A stretch of DNA of 64,000 nt from Merdivicinus sp050943495 (GTDB lineage: Bacteria > Bacillota > Clostridia > Oscillospirales > Ruminococcaceae), in NCBI GenBank assembly GCA_050943495.1, contig JBMNPH010000001.1, positions 372,001 through 436,000 on the forward strand, given 5' to 3'. Both the position numbers and the translations under genes were made by a program. Positions 40,476-48,743 of the stretch are shown piece after piece. The notes beneath the pieces were generated by a model. That model ran no database searches. It was given only the letters and a program-made list of their open reading frames with translations, and was not told where the DNA came from. The stretch's first letter is position 1. Every line of letters begins with the position of its first letter.

Positions 40476-42197
40476 TTACACCATTGCACCGGATGCACCG
40501 ACATAATATCCATCTGGAGTTGTTGTATTCGCGGCCATTGCACCGTCTGCATAGAAATAATACCATTGATTACCAATGAGCTGCCAGCCATTTGCTTTCA
40601 TTGCACCGGAAGAATTCATCCAGTACCAAGTATTTCCAACCTTCTGCCAGCCGACCGACATGCCGCCCCAGTTTTTGAGATAGTACCAGCTGCCGTTGTC
40701 GAGAATCCAGCCAGTAGCCATAGCACCGCTGCTCTTTAGATAATACCAACTACCGTTATGGAGTAGCCAGCCAGTCTTCATAGTGCCCTGGTTATCAAAA
40801 AAGTAATAGGTTCCATCAATCATACGCCAACCAGTAGCTGGCTTCCCACTAATCAGGAAATTCCAGGTTCCGTTTGTGTATCGAACCCATTCGCCGCTCT
40901 GATCCTTCGAAAAATATCGGGATGTAACGCCGTCGGAGGGAACCTCCGGCTGTTCAGGTTCTACCGGCGTTTCCGGTTCAGAGGGTTCTACAGGCGTAGC
41001 ACCTGTTACGTAAGTGTCTTTATAAAACTGTTCCAGTCCGGGAACTGAGAGCAAGAATTTGTAGCGGAAATGAACTTCGCCGGTAATTTCCGGAATCTTT
41101 GCATTCAAGGCTACTTGATCCTGAATGGCTTTAATACCATACCAAGGACTGGAAGAACTGGAATTGCCGGCTTTATAGTCTGCCATACCGATATAAAGTT
41201 CGACATCCGTGCCTTTTACAACATCAGCCCACCAGTAAGCAAGTGTCTGATAATCAGCGAGATTGTGACCGATTTCCCAGTAAATCTGCGGACAGATATA
41301 ATCGAGCCAGCCTTCTTTTACCCATTTCCGAGTGTCGGCATAGTGAGAGAAGTAGGTCTGGTTACCGTTTGTGTTGGAACCGCCCGACATGCCTGAAGCA
41401 TTTGCCCAGATGCCGAAGGGACTGATTCCGAATGAAATATCCGGATCCAGCTTGTGCAGTGTGGAATCCAGTTCCTGCACCAGAAGATCAACATTATTGC
41501 GGCGCCAGTCGCCGATGCTGGAAAATCCTGCACCATATTTGGCAAAGGTATCCGCGTCATCGAAATTGGTGCCCGGATAGAAGTAGTCATCCATATGAAT
41601 GCCATCTACATCATAATTACGGACAATTTCTGCGGCACCGTCCACAACTAGCTGACGGACTTCCGGAAGACCGGGATCCAGGTAATAGTTGCCGTCGGTA
41701 TGCTTGACGACCCAATCCGGATGAAGAAGTGCAGGATTGTTAGCGGCGAGCGAATTATAATCGGCATCTTTGGAACGGGTCACACGGTAAGGATTGATCC
41801 ATGCATGAAGTTCCAGTCCGCGCTTATGTGCTTCTGTCACCCAGTATTCCAGCGGATCAAATCCGTTCTGAGGCGCTAGTCCCTGTGCGCCGGTCAGATG
41901 TTGACTCCACGGATAAATTTCAGAGGGATAGATGGCATCGCCGGAAGGACGAACCTGCAGAATTACGGCATTCATCCCCATGGCAACACAGTTATCAAGA
42001 ATGAGGTCTGCCTGCTGTTTGAGCTGGGCAGGATCGGTTGTAGTTTGGTTTGGATAATCCAAGTGGTTGATGGTGCTGACCCAAACGGCGCGAAACTCTT
42101 TCGGCGTAGACCCGGCCGCAGAAACCGGCAGGGGCAAGACGGTGAGCACGATCGCAAGGCTCAGAAACCATGCACAGATGTGTTTCAGATGTTTCAT
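40476..42197 (-). CDS. secreted glycosidase-like protein (GHL10/YddW type) with cell-wall-binding repeats
   Basis: 573 residues from the ATG at 42197 (AAAGGA 7 bases upstream). Signal peptide ending PVSAAG; a GHL10 (formerly DUF187) barrel from FRAVWVSTINHLDYP through MNAVILQVRP, ELHAWINPYRV, VDGIHMDDYFYP and SFGISPFGIW to residue about 385; a Pro/Glu linker; then five to six repeats of the Trp-x-x-x-x-Gly-x-Trp-Tyr-Tyr type (GSWYYLK, NTWYWMN, NQWYYFY) like choline/cell-wall-binding repeats. Probably anchored non-covalently at the cell surface, acting on glycans or peptidoglycan. Confidence 0.92.
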   Translation of the reverse strand: MKHLKHICAWFLSLAIVLTVLPLPVSAAGSTPKEFRAVWVSTINHLDYPNQTTTDPAQLKQQADLILDNCVAMGMNAVILQVRPSGDAIYPSEIYPWSQHLTGAQGLAPQNGFDPLEYWVTEAHKRGLELHAWINPYRVTRSKDADYNSLAANNPALLHPDWVVKHTDGNYYLDPGLPEVRQLVVDGAAEIVRNYDVDGIHMDDYFYPGTNFDDADTFAKYGAGFSSIGDWRRNNVDLLVQELDSTLHKLDPDISFGISPFGIWANASGMSGGSNTNGNQTYFSHYADTRKWVKEGWLDYICPQIYWEIGHNLADYQTLAYWWADVVKGTDVELYIGMADYKAGNSSSSSPWYGIKAIQDQVALNAKIPEITGEVHFRYKFLLSVPGLEQFYKDTYVTGATPVEPSEPETPVEPEQPEVPSDGVTSRYFSKDQSGEWVRYTNGTWNFLISGKPATGWRMIDGTYYFFDNQGTMKTGWLLHNGSWYYLKSSGAMATGWILDNGSWYYLKNWGGMSVGWQKVGNTWYWMNSSGAMKANGWQLIGNQWYYFYADGAMAANTTTPDGYYVGASGAMV

Positions 42198-42346
42198 GGC
42201 ACAATCCTTTCTTTTAGACATGGGAAATTTGCTTTTCCAAAAAAGTATACCACAGAAATTTTGCATTTTCAATTGTTTGCAGATGGAAATTTCTGTTTTT
42301 CTATAAAGAGAGTGGAGAATTTTAATGAAATTGTTGCATTGCTGCC

Positions 42347-42375
42347 TTGATTTTCCGGAAAAAAAACAGTATAAT
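42347..42375 (+). promoter_or_regulatory. promoter for cation transporter gene
   Basis: TTGATT (42347-42352), 17-base spacer, TATAAT (42370-42375). The leader then holds a hairpin CCCTGC (42386-42391)/GCAGGG (42408-42413) before the start codon. Confidence 0.7.
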
Positions 42376-42444
42376 AGAAAAAGCGCCCTGCATGGTAAAT
42401 AAAACCGGCAGGGAGAATTTCTTTATTGGGGGAAATTATCACCT

Positions 42445-43623
42445 ATGACAAACTTTTTGCTGCATACATTTGTGAAAAATTCGGAAAATGTCAAGGATCC
42501 AGATGTGCGGGCCAGTTATGGCCGTTTCGCCGGAATAGTGGGAGTCTGCTGCAATGTGTTGCTGGGCGGCGGAAAAATGCTGGCTGGTCTGCTGTTTCAG
42601 AGTATTGCCGTTTTGGCAGACGGTATCAATAACCTGTCGGATGCGATGTCTTCCTTGGTGACACTGATTTGCTTTAAAATGTCTTCGCGTCCTGCCGACA
42701 AGGAACATCCCTTTGGTCATGCCCGTATGGAATATGTTTCCGGACTGGTTGTTGCAGTTTTAATTCTGATGGTAAGCTTTAATTTGATGAGCTCTTCCTT
42801 TGAAAAGATTATTCATCCGGAGGAAACCCCGTTCAGTTGGATTTCGATTGGGGTACTGGCAGTTTCGATTGCGGTCAAAGGATGGATGATGCTTTTTAAC
42901 CGCAAATTGGGAAAGATGATCGATTCTACCGCATTGGAGGCTACAGCGATTGACAGCCGAAACGATGTCATTGCGACATCGGCTGTTCTGGTTTCCACTC
43001 TGGTCGCAAAATGGAGTGGCTTAAAACTGGATGGTATCGCCGGAATGCTGATCGCTTTGTTTATTCTCTGGTCTGGAATTAACCTGATTCGAGACACTCT
43101 AAGTCCGCTGTTAGGCGAAGCACCGGACCGGGATCTGGTCAAAAAGACAATGAAGCGTCTCCGTTCTTATGACGGTGTATTGGGAATCCATGATCTGATG
43201 GTGCACGATTACGGTCCGGGCAGATGCTTTGCAACGGTTCACGTAGAAGTGGATGCCCGGGAAGACGTTATGGTAAGCCACGATCTTTGCGATAATATCG
43301 AACGTGATTTTTTGGACAGCGGTATTCATCTGGTGGTGCATATGGATCCGATCATTACTGATGATGAGGAGTTGAATGTGCTCCGGCAACAGGTAGTGAG
43401 CATTGTTGCTGGAATGAATGAGGGAATAACCATGCATGATTTCCGGATTGTGCGCGGCTACTCCCATACCAATGTGATTTTTGATATTGTGGTTCCTTCC
43501 GGCTGCAAACGTTCGGAGGACTCCCTGAGGCAGGAAATTCAGGAAAAAGTGTCCGCAATTGATCCTGCTGCGCATTATTTTACGGTAGTGAGCATAGACC
43601 GGAATTATACGGAATTGATGTAA
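42445..43623 (+). CDS. cation diffusion facilitator family transporter
   Basis: 392 residues. Six hydrophobic segments with metal-site motifs VLADGINNLSDAMSS (helix II) and ATAIDSRNDVIATS (helix V), then a cytoplasmic domain with HDLMVHDYGPGRCFATVHVEVD that resembles the metal-binding ferredoxin-like fold, followed by a second similar C-terminal part. Exports Zn2+, Mn2+, Co2+ or Fe2+; the metal is not decidable by eye. Confidence 0.93.
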   Translation: MTNFLLHTFVKNSENVKDPDVRASYGRFAGIVGVCCNVLLGGGKMLAGLLFQSIAVLADGINNLSDAMSSLVTLICFKMSSRPADKEHPFGHARMEYVSGLVVAVLILMVSFNLMSSSFEKIIHPEETPFSWISIGVLAVSIAVKGWMMLFNRKLGKMIDSTALEATAIDSRNDVIATSAVLVSTLVAKWSGLKLDGIAGMLIALFILWSGINLIRDTLSPLLGEAPDRDLVKKTMKRLRSYDGVLGIHDLMVHDYGPGRCFATVHVEVDAREDVMVSHDLCDNIERDFLDSGIHLVVHMDPIITDDEELNVLRQQVVSIVAGMNEGITMHDFRIVRGYSHTNVIFDIVVPSGCKRSEDSLRQEIQEKVSAIDPAAHYFTVVSIDRNYTELM

Positions 43624-43635
43624 GGGGGAGTTCTC

Positions 43636-44871
43636 ACGAAAAAAGGATTGGTATTAGCAGGCGGCGGATCACGCGGTGCTTATCAGATTGGGGTATGGCG
43701 TGCACTGCGGGAATTGGGCATTTCTTTTGCTGTGGTAACTGGTTCTTCGGTCGGTGCTCTTAACGGTGCCATGATGGCACAGGGAGATTATGAAACCGCA
43801 GAATCGCTCTGGCTTTCCCTATATACAGCGGATGTAGTGGATTATCCAGATTTTCCCCGCGAAGTGGATTACAGCAAAAATGGTTGGGAAGGGGATGTCT
43901 GGAAGCCTTTTATTCGCCGTGCAGTGGCATCGGAAGGGGCAGATTTTGCGCCTTTGGAAAAGCTGATCCGGAAACAGGTAGAGGAATCACGGGTACGCCA
44001 TTCAGATATTCGGTTTGGATTGGTGACGGTGGAATATCCGTCTATGAAGGCAGTGGAACTAGGAATCGATGAAATTCCGGAGGGAAAACTGTGCGATTAT
44101 ATGGTGGCTTCTGCAGCTTGTTTTCCGGCATTCCGCAGCAAGGAAATCGACGGGACGCAGTATATTGACGGCGGGTATCACGATAATATGCCGATCAATC
44201 TTGCAGTTCGTCTGGGAGCGGAAGAGATCTTGGCGGTGAATCTTAACGGCCTGGGAATCGAACGCAAACCGAAAGATACCTCCATTCCAATCACCGCATT
44301 GGGAAGTTATTGGGATCTGGGGCCGTTTTTATGGTTTGAACCGGGTCTTTCCAGCCGCAATATGCAGCTTGGGTATCTGGATACCATGAAATTGTACGGA
44401 GAATATGAAGGATGGGCTTATACATATTTTCCGGGTGTAAGGAAGGAACTAGCGAAGTTCTGGAATCGGAAGTTGGATCATTTTGAACAGTCTCATGGAA
44501 TGATACGGAATGGAAAAAGTCTGGCACAGAAAGCTGCTTGGAGTAGAATCCTCCGAACATTAAAAAAGAAACGCAGAATCCAACATGAGGTAGAAGCTCT
44601 GTGGCTGGCCGCCGCAGAAATTGCAGGAGAATATCTTGGTGCGGATCCGCTCTCGGTGTATGGTGCTGCGACTTATTGCGCAGAAATAGAGAATGCGTGG
44701 GAAAAAATGGATCGTGCTGTGGAACATCCGGATGGATGGCAGGCGATTCTTAGTTTGCGTAAGTTGATTCAGAATTGGAGTCCGGAAGAGGATGGCGGAA
44801 TGTGGGGGGCAGCACTGCTGTCGCCGGAGGCCTTTGTGACAGCTGCAATTCTGGAATTGATTGCAGAATAA
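43636..44871 (+). CDS. patatin-like phospholipase, apparent ACG start
   Basis: About 411 residues. Oxyanion loop LAGGGSRGAYQIG, catalytic Ser in VTGSSVGALNG, and catalytic Asp in YIDGGYHDN; a C-terminal helical region of about 200 residues follows. The start is odd: GGGGGAG sits 5-6 bases before ACG AAA AAA GGA TTG, which would encode the usual family opening Met-Lys-Lys-Gly-Leu-Val-Leu if the ACG were ATG. The only standard codon is a TTG at 43648, 17 bases from the RBS. Role: lipid acyl hydrolase. 12 bases after the transporter gene. Confidence 0.88.
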   Translation, partial: TKKGLVLAGGGSRGAYQIGVWRALRELGISFAVVTGSSVGALNGAMMAQGDYETAESLWLSLYTADVVDYPDFPREVDYSKNGWEGDVWKPFIRRAVASEGADFAPLEKLIRKQVEESRVRHSDIRFGLVTVEYPSMKAVELGIDEIPEGKLCDYMVASAACFPAFRSKEIDGTQYIDGGYHDNMPINLAVRLGAEEILAVNLNGLGIERKPKDTSIPITALGSYWDLGPFLWFEPGLSSRNMQLGYLDTMKLYGEYEGWAYTYFPGVRKELAKFWNRKLDHFEQSHGMIRNGKSLAQKAAWSRILRTLKKKRRIQHEVEALWLAAAEIAGEYLGADPLSVYGAATYCAEIENAWEKMDRAVEHPDGWQAILSLRKLIQNWSPEEDGGMWGAALLSPEAFVTAAILELIAE

Positions 44872-44969
44872 ATAAACAAAAATGAAAAGAATACGGTCGT
44901 TTCTGCTGAATTTGTGAAAAATCCAAAATTTTATGCAATATAGATTCCGAAATTTTTACGGGATCTTTC

Positions 44970-44999
44970 TTGACGAAAACAGATGAAATCCGTTATAAT
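44970..44999 (+). promoter_or_regulatory. promoter for ddh
   Basis: TTGACG (44970-44975), 18-base spacer, TATAAT (44994-44999), about 50 bases before the ATG. Confidence 0.7.
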
Positions 45000-45049
45000 A
45001 GGAATGTAAATTGTTAGCCGAAGCTGAAAAGCAGAAAGAGGGATTTAAT

Positions 45050-45946
45050 ATGATCAAAGCAGCAATTGTTGGATACGGCAATATTGGCCGTTATGTGCTG
45101 GAGGCGATTGAAGCTTCTGGAGATATGGAGTGCGTCGGTATCGTGCGCCGCCATCCGGATGGTGAACAGCCTGCGGAACTTGCGGGATACGAGATCAAAG
45201 CATCGCTGACCGATCTGTCTGTCAAACCGGATGTCGCTATTTTGGCAACTCCGACCCGTTCGGTGGAGAAATATGCTTTGGAAGCACTTGCAGCCGGCAT
45301 TTCAACGGTTGACAGCTTTGATATTCATACCAGCATTTGGGATCTGCGGACAACATTGGGAGAGGCAGCTAAAAAGGCTGGCAAGGTTTCCATTATTTCA
45401 GCCGGTTGGGATCCCGGTTCTGATTCTATCGTTCGCACCTTGCTCCAAGCCTGCGCTCCCAAAGGTCTGACTTACACTAATTTCGGACCCGGAATGAGCA
45501 TGGGCCATACGGTGGCAGTCAAGGCAATTGAAGGCGTAAAGGGTGCACTGTCTATGACCATTCCGCTGGGAACTTCCATTCATCGCCGGATGGTCTATGT
45601 CGAGATCGAAGAGGGGCATACCTTGGAAGAGATTACCGCCAAAATCAAAGCAGATCCTTACTTTGCAAACGATGAGACCCATGTGATTCAGGTGGATGAT
45701 GTCAACGAAGTGATCGACATGGGACATGGCGTTAATCTGACCCGTAAAGGTGTTTCCGGTAAAACACAGAATCAGCTCTTTACATTTGAAATGAAGATCA
45801 ATAATCCGGCACTTACCGCACAGATTCTCGTTTCGGCAGCGAGAGCAGCTCTGCGTCAGCAGCCTGGTGCTTATACCATGCCGGAAATCCCAGTAATGGA
45901 TTTGCTGGAAGGGGATCGGGAAACACTGATTCGCCATTTGGTATGA
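45050..45946 (+). CDS. ddh: meso-diaminopimelate D-dehydrogenase
   Basis: 298 residues from the ATG at 45050 (AGAGGG upstream). NADP loop IVGYGNIGRYVL, SFDIHTSIWDLR, SAGWDPGSDSIVRTL and GPGMSMGHTVAVK are diagnostic for Ddh. Role: one-step NADPH-dependent amination of tetrahydrodipicolinate to meso-diaminopimelate for lysine and peptidoglycan. Single gene with its own promoter. Confidence 0.94.
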   Translation: MIKAAIVGYGNIGRYVLEAIEASGDMECVGIVRRHPDGEQPAELAGYEIKASLTDLSVKPDVAILATPTRSVEKYALEALAAGISTVDSFDIHTSIWDLRTTLGEAAKKAGKVSIISAGWDPGSDSIVRTLLQACAPKGLTYTNFGPGMSMGHTVAVKAIEGVKGALSMTIPLGTSIHRRMVYVEIEEGHTLEEITAKIKADPYFANDETHVIQVDDVNEVIDMGHGVNLTRKGVSGKTQNQLFTFEMKINNPALTAQILVSAARAALRQQPGAYTMPEIPVMDLLEGDRETLIRHLV

Positions 45947-46035
45947 GAAATCCTTGGCAAATAAGGCGGAAATATTGAGATATCTTAAAAAAATCCGGTG
46001 AAAATGCTGAATTTTTTCAAAAGGTGTAAAACATC

Positions 46036-46064
46036 TTGCGAAAATAGCGGAAATGTGGTATCCT
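46036..46064 (+). promoter_or_regulatory. promoter for rplS
   Basis: TTGCGA (46036-46041), 17-base spacer, TATCCT (46059-46064). Transcription would begin near 46072, just before the structured leader. Confidence 0.55.
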
Positions 46065-46075
46065 GTAATAGATAT

Positions 46076-46190
46076 TGTTCCGCCTGTCTTTGGCAGGTGG
46101 GGATTAATGTTCTATTACATTAAGGCGGATAGTCCTCTGCACAGGGATTTTCCTGCATGCATGAATATCTGAAAACCAGGAGGAAATAAC
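46076..46190 (+). promoter_or_regulatory. structured rplS leader (L19-leader-like)
   Basis: A closing stem TCCGCC (46079-46084)/GGCGGA (46124-46129) encloses a short CCTG...CAGG hairpin and a TTAATG (46104-46109)/CATTAA (46118-46123) hairpin. Its place between promoter and rplS fits the autoregulatory L19 leader known in Firmicutes. The match to that family is by position and fold only. Confidence 0.6.
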
Positions 46191-46532
46191 ATGGATGCTT
46201 TGAAACTCATCAGCCAGTCCAGCATGAAAGCTGACAAACCGGAAATCCAGATCGGTGATTACGTCAAGGTCGGCGTAAAAATCCGTGAGGGTGACAAAGA
46301 AAGAGTTCAGGTTTTTGAAGGTACTGTTATCGCACAGAAGCATGGCGGCATTTCTGAAACCTTTACCGTTCGTCGTGTTGCTTACGGCTGCGGTGTGGAA
46401 CGCGTGTTCCCGGTTCATTCCCCCAATGTGGAATATGTAGAAGTAATGCGTCACGGCCGCGTTCGCAGAGCAAAACTCTATTACCTGCGCGAGAGAGTCG
46501 GCAAGGCTGCAAGAATCAGAGAGAAAATCTAA
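46191..46532 (+). CDS. rplS: 50S ribosomal protein L19
   Basis: 113 residues. IGDYVKVGVKIREGDKERVQVFEGTVIA, ETFTVRRVAYGCGVERVFP and VRRAKLYYLRERVGKAARI are conserved L19 blocks. AGGAGG RBS. Followed by a terminator, so probably transcribed alone from its leader. Confidence 0.98.
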   Translation: MDALKLISQSSMKADKPEIQIGDYVKVGVKIREGDKERVQVFEGTVIAQKHGGISETFTVRRVAYGCGVERVFPVHSPNVEYVEVMRHGRVRRAKLYYLRERVGKAARIREKI

Positions 46533-46548
46533 AGAAACCAGAAGTGCG

Positions 46549-46576
46549 GAAAGGGACGGTAAACGTCCCTTTTTGT
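46549..46576 (+). terminator. terminator after rplS
   Basis: GGGACG (46553-46558) and CGTCCC (46564-46569) with flanking A:T pairs, then TTTTTG. Confidence 0.75.
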
Positions 46577-46607
46577 GCTATTTAGAGCTGGAAAGGGAGC
46601 GTTGTTT

Positions 46608-47252
46608 ATGAATGAAAATCAGCCTCCTCATCATTCGGATGCGGAAATTGACGCAATTCTTTCCCAACTGGAAAAGCTGGATCGTGAAACAACTTGTACA
46701 GTAGCAGTCGATTCTCAAAAAATACCTGCCAAGCATCTTGTGAAAACAGAAGTGGCAGAATGGATTCGCTCTTTTTTGATTGCGGGTGCTGCTGCATTTT
46801 TAATTTTCGGCGTGCTGCTCCGCTTTGTAATGGTAGATGGTATCTCTATGGAACCTACTTTGCAAAATGGGGATCAACTTTTGATGTATACCTTTTTTTA
46901 TCAGCCGGAAGCTGGCGATGTCGTCATTCTTTCTGAGAAAACAGGGTTGGATAAACCCTTGGTAAAACGGGTAATCGCGACTGCCGGTCAGACAATTGAT
47001 CTGTCGGGCGGCAGAGTTTGGATCGATGGCGAGGCATTAGAAGAGCCTTATGTAGCTGAAAATTGGCAGGATAGCGGAGATCTTTCTTATCCCTTAACTG
47101 TACCGGAAGGATATATCTATGTGATGGGTGATAATCGAAATCACTCCACAGATAGCCGTTCGGAACGGATTGGTCTGGTTGAGGAAAAAGAGGTCTTGGG
47201 GAAAGTCCTGTTTCGCATTTTTCCGATTCGGCGGTTAGGTTTGATCAATTAG
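46608..47252 (+). CDS. lepB: signal peptidase I (first copy)
   Basis: 214 residues from the ATG at 46608 (GGGAG upstream). A 50-residue cytoplasmic N-terminus, one membrane helix (about 52-72), catalytic Ser80 in GISMEPT, Lys120 in LVKRVIA, and the box E motif GDNRNHSTDSR. Role: cleaves secretory signal peptides at the outer face of the membrane. Tandem with a second copy. Confidence 0.95.
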   Translation: MNENQPPHHSDAEIDAILSQLEKLDRETTCTVAVDSQKIPAKHLVKTEVAEWIRSFLIAGAAAFLIFGVLLRFVMVDGISMEPTLQNGDQLLMYTFFYQPEAGDVVILSEKTGLDKPLVKRVIATAGQTIDLSGGRVWIDGEALEEPYVAENWQDSGDLSYPLTVPEGYIYVMGDNRNHSTDSRSERIGLVEEKEVLGKVLFRIFPIRRLGLIN

Positions 47253-47285
47253 TATGTTAGCTCAACAAGCGAAGGAGAAAAAGCA

Positions 47286-47849
47286 ATGGCAGAACAGACA
47301 GTTCAAACAGAAAAAGAGCCGTTTAACCTGAAAAAGGAACTTTTGGAATGGGTAAAAGCAATTTTGGCTGCAGGTGTAATTGTCTTTATCTTATTCAATT
47401 TTATTATTCAGGTGGTTACGGTTGATGGATCCTCCATGTGTCCTACTTTGTCGGATGGAGATCGCCTGATTATCTCCAATTTGTTCTATGAACCGGCGAA
47501 TGGGGATATTGTGATTTTATCTGAAAAAACTGGACTGGACGAGGCGCTTGTCAAACGCATAATTGCATTGCCGGGACAGACAGTCGATATCAATGAAAAT
47601 GGTGAAGTTCTGGTAGATGGGAAATTGATTTCCGAACCATATATTATGGAAACCATTCAGGTAGAAAATCGCGGTGATCACACATATCCGGTAACAGTGC
47701 CGGAAGGGTGTGTGTTTGTGATGGGGGATAATCGGAATCATTCGACAGACAGTCGTTTTTCAGATGTAGGGTTTGTGGAGGAAAAAGAGATTCTGGGCCG
47801 TGTTTTGATCCGGCTGCTGCCGCTTCAGAAAATCGGTCCGGTGGAATAA
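47286..47849 (+). CDS. lepB: signal peptidase I (second copy)
   Basis: 187 residues with one membrane helix (about 24-44), catalytic Ser50 in GSSMCPT, Lys90 in LVKRIIA and GDNRNHSTDSR. Very similar to the preceding gene over the catalytic domain but with a short N-terminus, so it is a tandem duplicate. 33 bases downstream of the first copy with its own GAAGGAG site; 9 bases before rbgA. Confidence 0.95.
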   Translation: MAEQTVQTEKEPFNLKKELLEWVKAILAAGVIVFILFNFIIQVVTVDGSSMCPTLSDGDRLIISNLFYEPANGDIVILSEKTGLDEALVKRIIALPGQTVDINENGEVLVDGKLISEPYIMETIQVENRGDHTYPVTVPEGCVFVMGDNRNHSTDSRFSDVGFVEEKEILGRVLIRLLPLQKIGPVE

Positions 47850-47858
47850 GGAGGGCAT

Positions 47859-48743
47859 ATGGCGCAGACACCGAATATCCAATGGTTTCCCGGGCATATG
47901 GCTAAAACCCGCCGTCTGATTCAGGATCAGGTAAAGCTGGTGGATTTGGTAGTGGAACTGACGGATGCCCGGATTCCGCAAAGTTCTCGGAATCCGGAAT
48001 TACCAAAATGGATCGGGGACAAACGTCGATTGCTTCTGCTGAATAAAAGTGATGCGGCTGACCCCAATATTACGGCACGCTGGCTGCGGTATTATGAGAA
48101 CCTTGGGATACCGGCACTTGCGATTGATGCAAAAAGCGGTAGGGGTGTAAATCAGTTTTTGCCGAAAGTGCGCGAAATTTTGGCAGATATTACGGAACGC
48201 CGTGCGCAGAAAGGAATGATTGGCCGCCCAATTCGGATGATGATAGTGGGAATTCCGAATGTTGGAAAATCTTCCTTTATTAATCGGGTAGCGAATGAAA
48301 AACGGGCTAAGGTCGAGGATCGGCCGGGTGTTACGGTCGGCAAGCAGTGGGTTGCTGTCGCAAAGGATGTGGATTTGATGGATACCCCGGGGGTTCTCTG
48401 GCCGAAATTTGAGGATCCTGCGGTCGGAGAAAAACTCGCCTTTACCGGTGCAGTTAAAGATCAGATCTTGGATGTGGAACTGCTGGCAATGCGCTTGCTT
48501 GGCTGGCTGCGGGAAGGGTATCCGCACTTGCTTTCCGAACGTTACAAATTAACTTCCAATGATACCGACCAGCTCGAAGATTATGAATTGCTGGAACTGG
48601 TGGGAAGAAAACGCGGAATGCTTATCAGCGGCGGCGAAGTCGATACATTGCGGGCTGCAACGATGATTCTGGATGAATATCGGGGTGGAAAATTGGGCCG
48701 GTTATCATTGGAGGCGCCGCCTCGGGAGGAGGGCGCAGTATGA
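47859..48743 (+). CDS. rbgA: ribosome biogenesis GTPase RbgA (YlqF)
   Basis: 294 residues with circularly permuted GTPase motifs: NKSD (G4) first, then GIPNVGKSSF (G1) and MDTPGVLWP (G3). N-terminal QWFPGHMAKT is the RbgA signature. Role: late 50S assembly. RBS AAGGAGG. Overlaps the next gene by ATGA. Confidence 0.96.
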   Translation: MAQTPNIQWFPGHMAKTRRLIQDQVKLVDLVVELTDARIPQSSRNPELPKWIGDKRRLLLLNKSDAADPNITARWLRYYENLGIPALAIDAKSGRGVNQFLPKVREILADITERRAQKGMIGRPIRMMIVGIPNVGKSSFINRVANEKRAKVEDRPGVTVGKQWVAVAKDVDLMDTPGVLWPKFEDPAVGEKLAFTGAVKDQILDVELLAMRLLGWLREGYPHLLSERYKLTSNDTDQLEDYELLELVGRKRGMLISGGEVDTLRAATMILDEYRGGKLGRLSLEAPPREEGAV

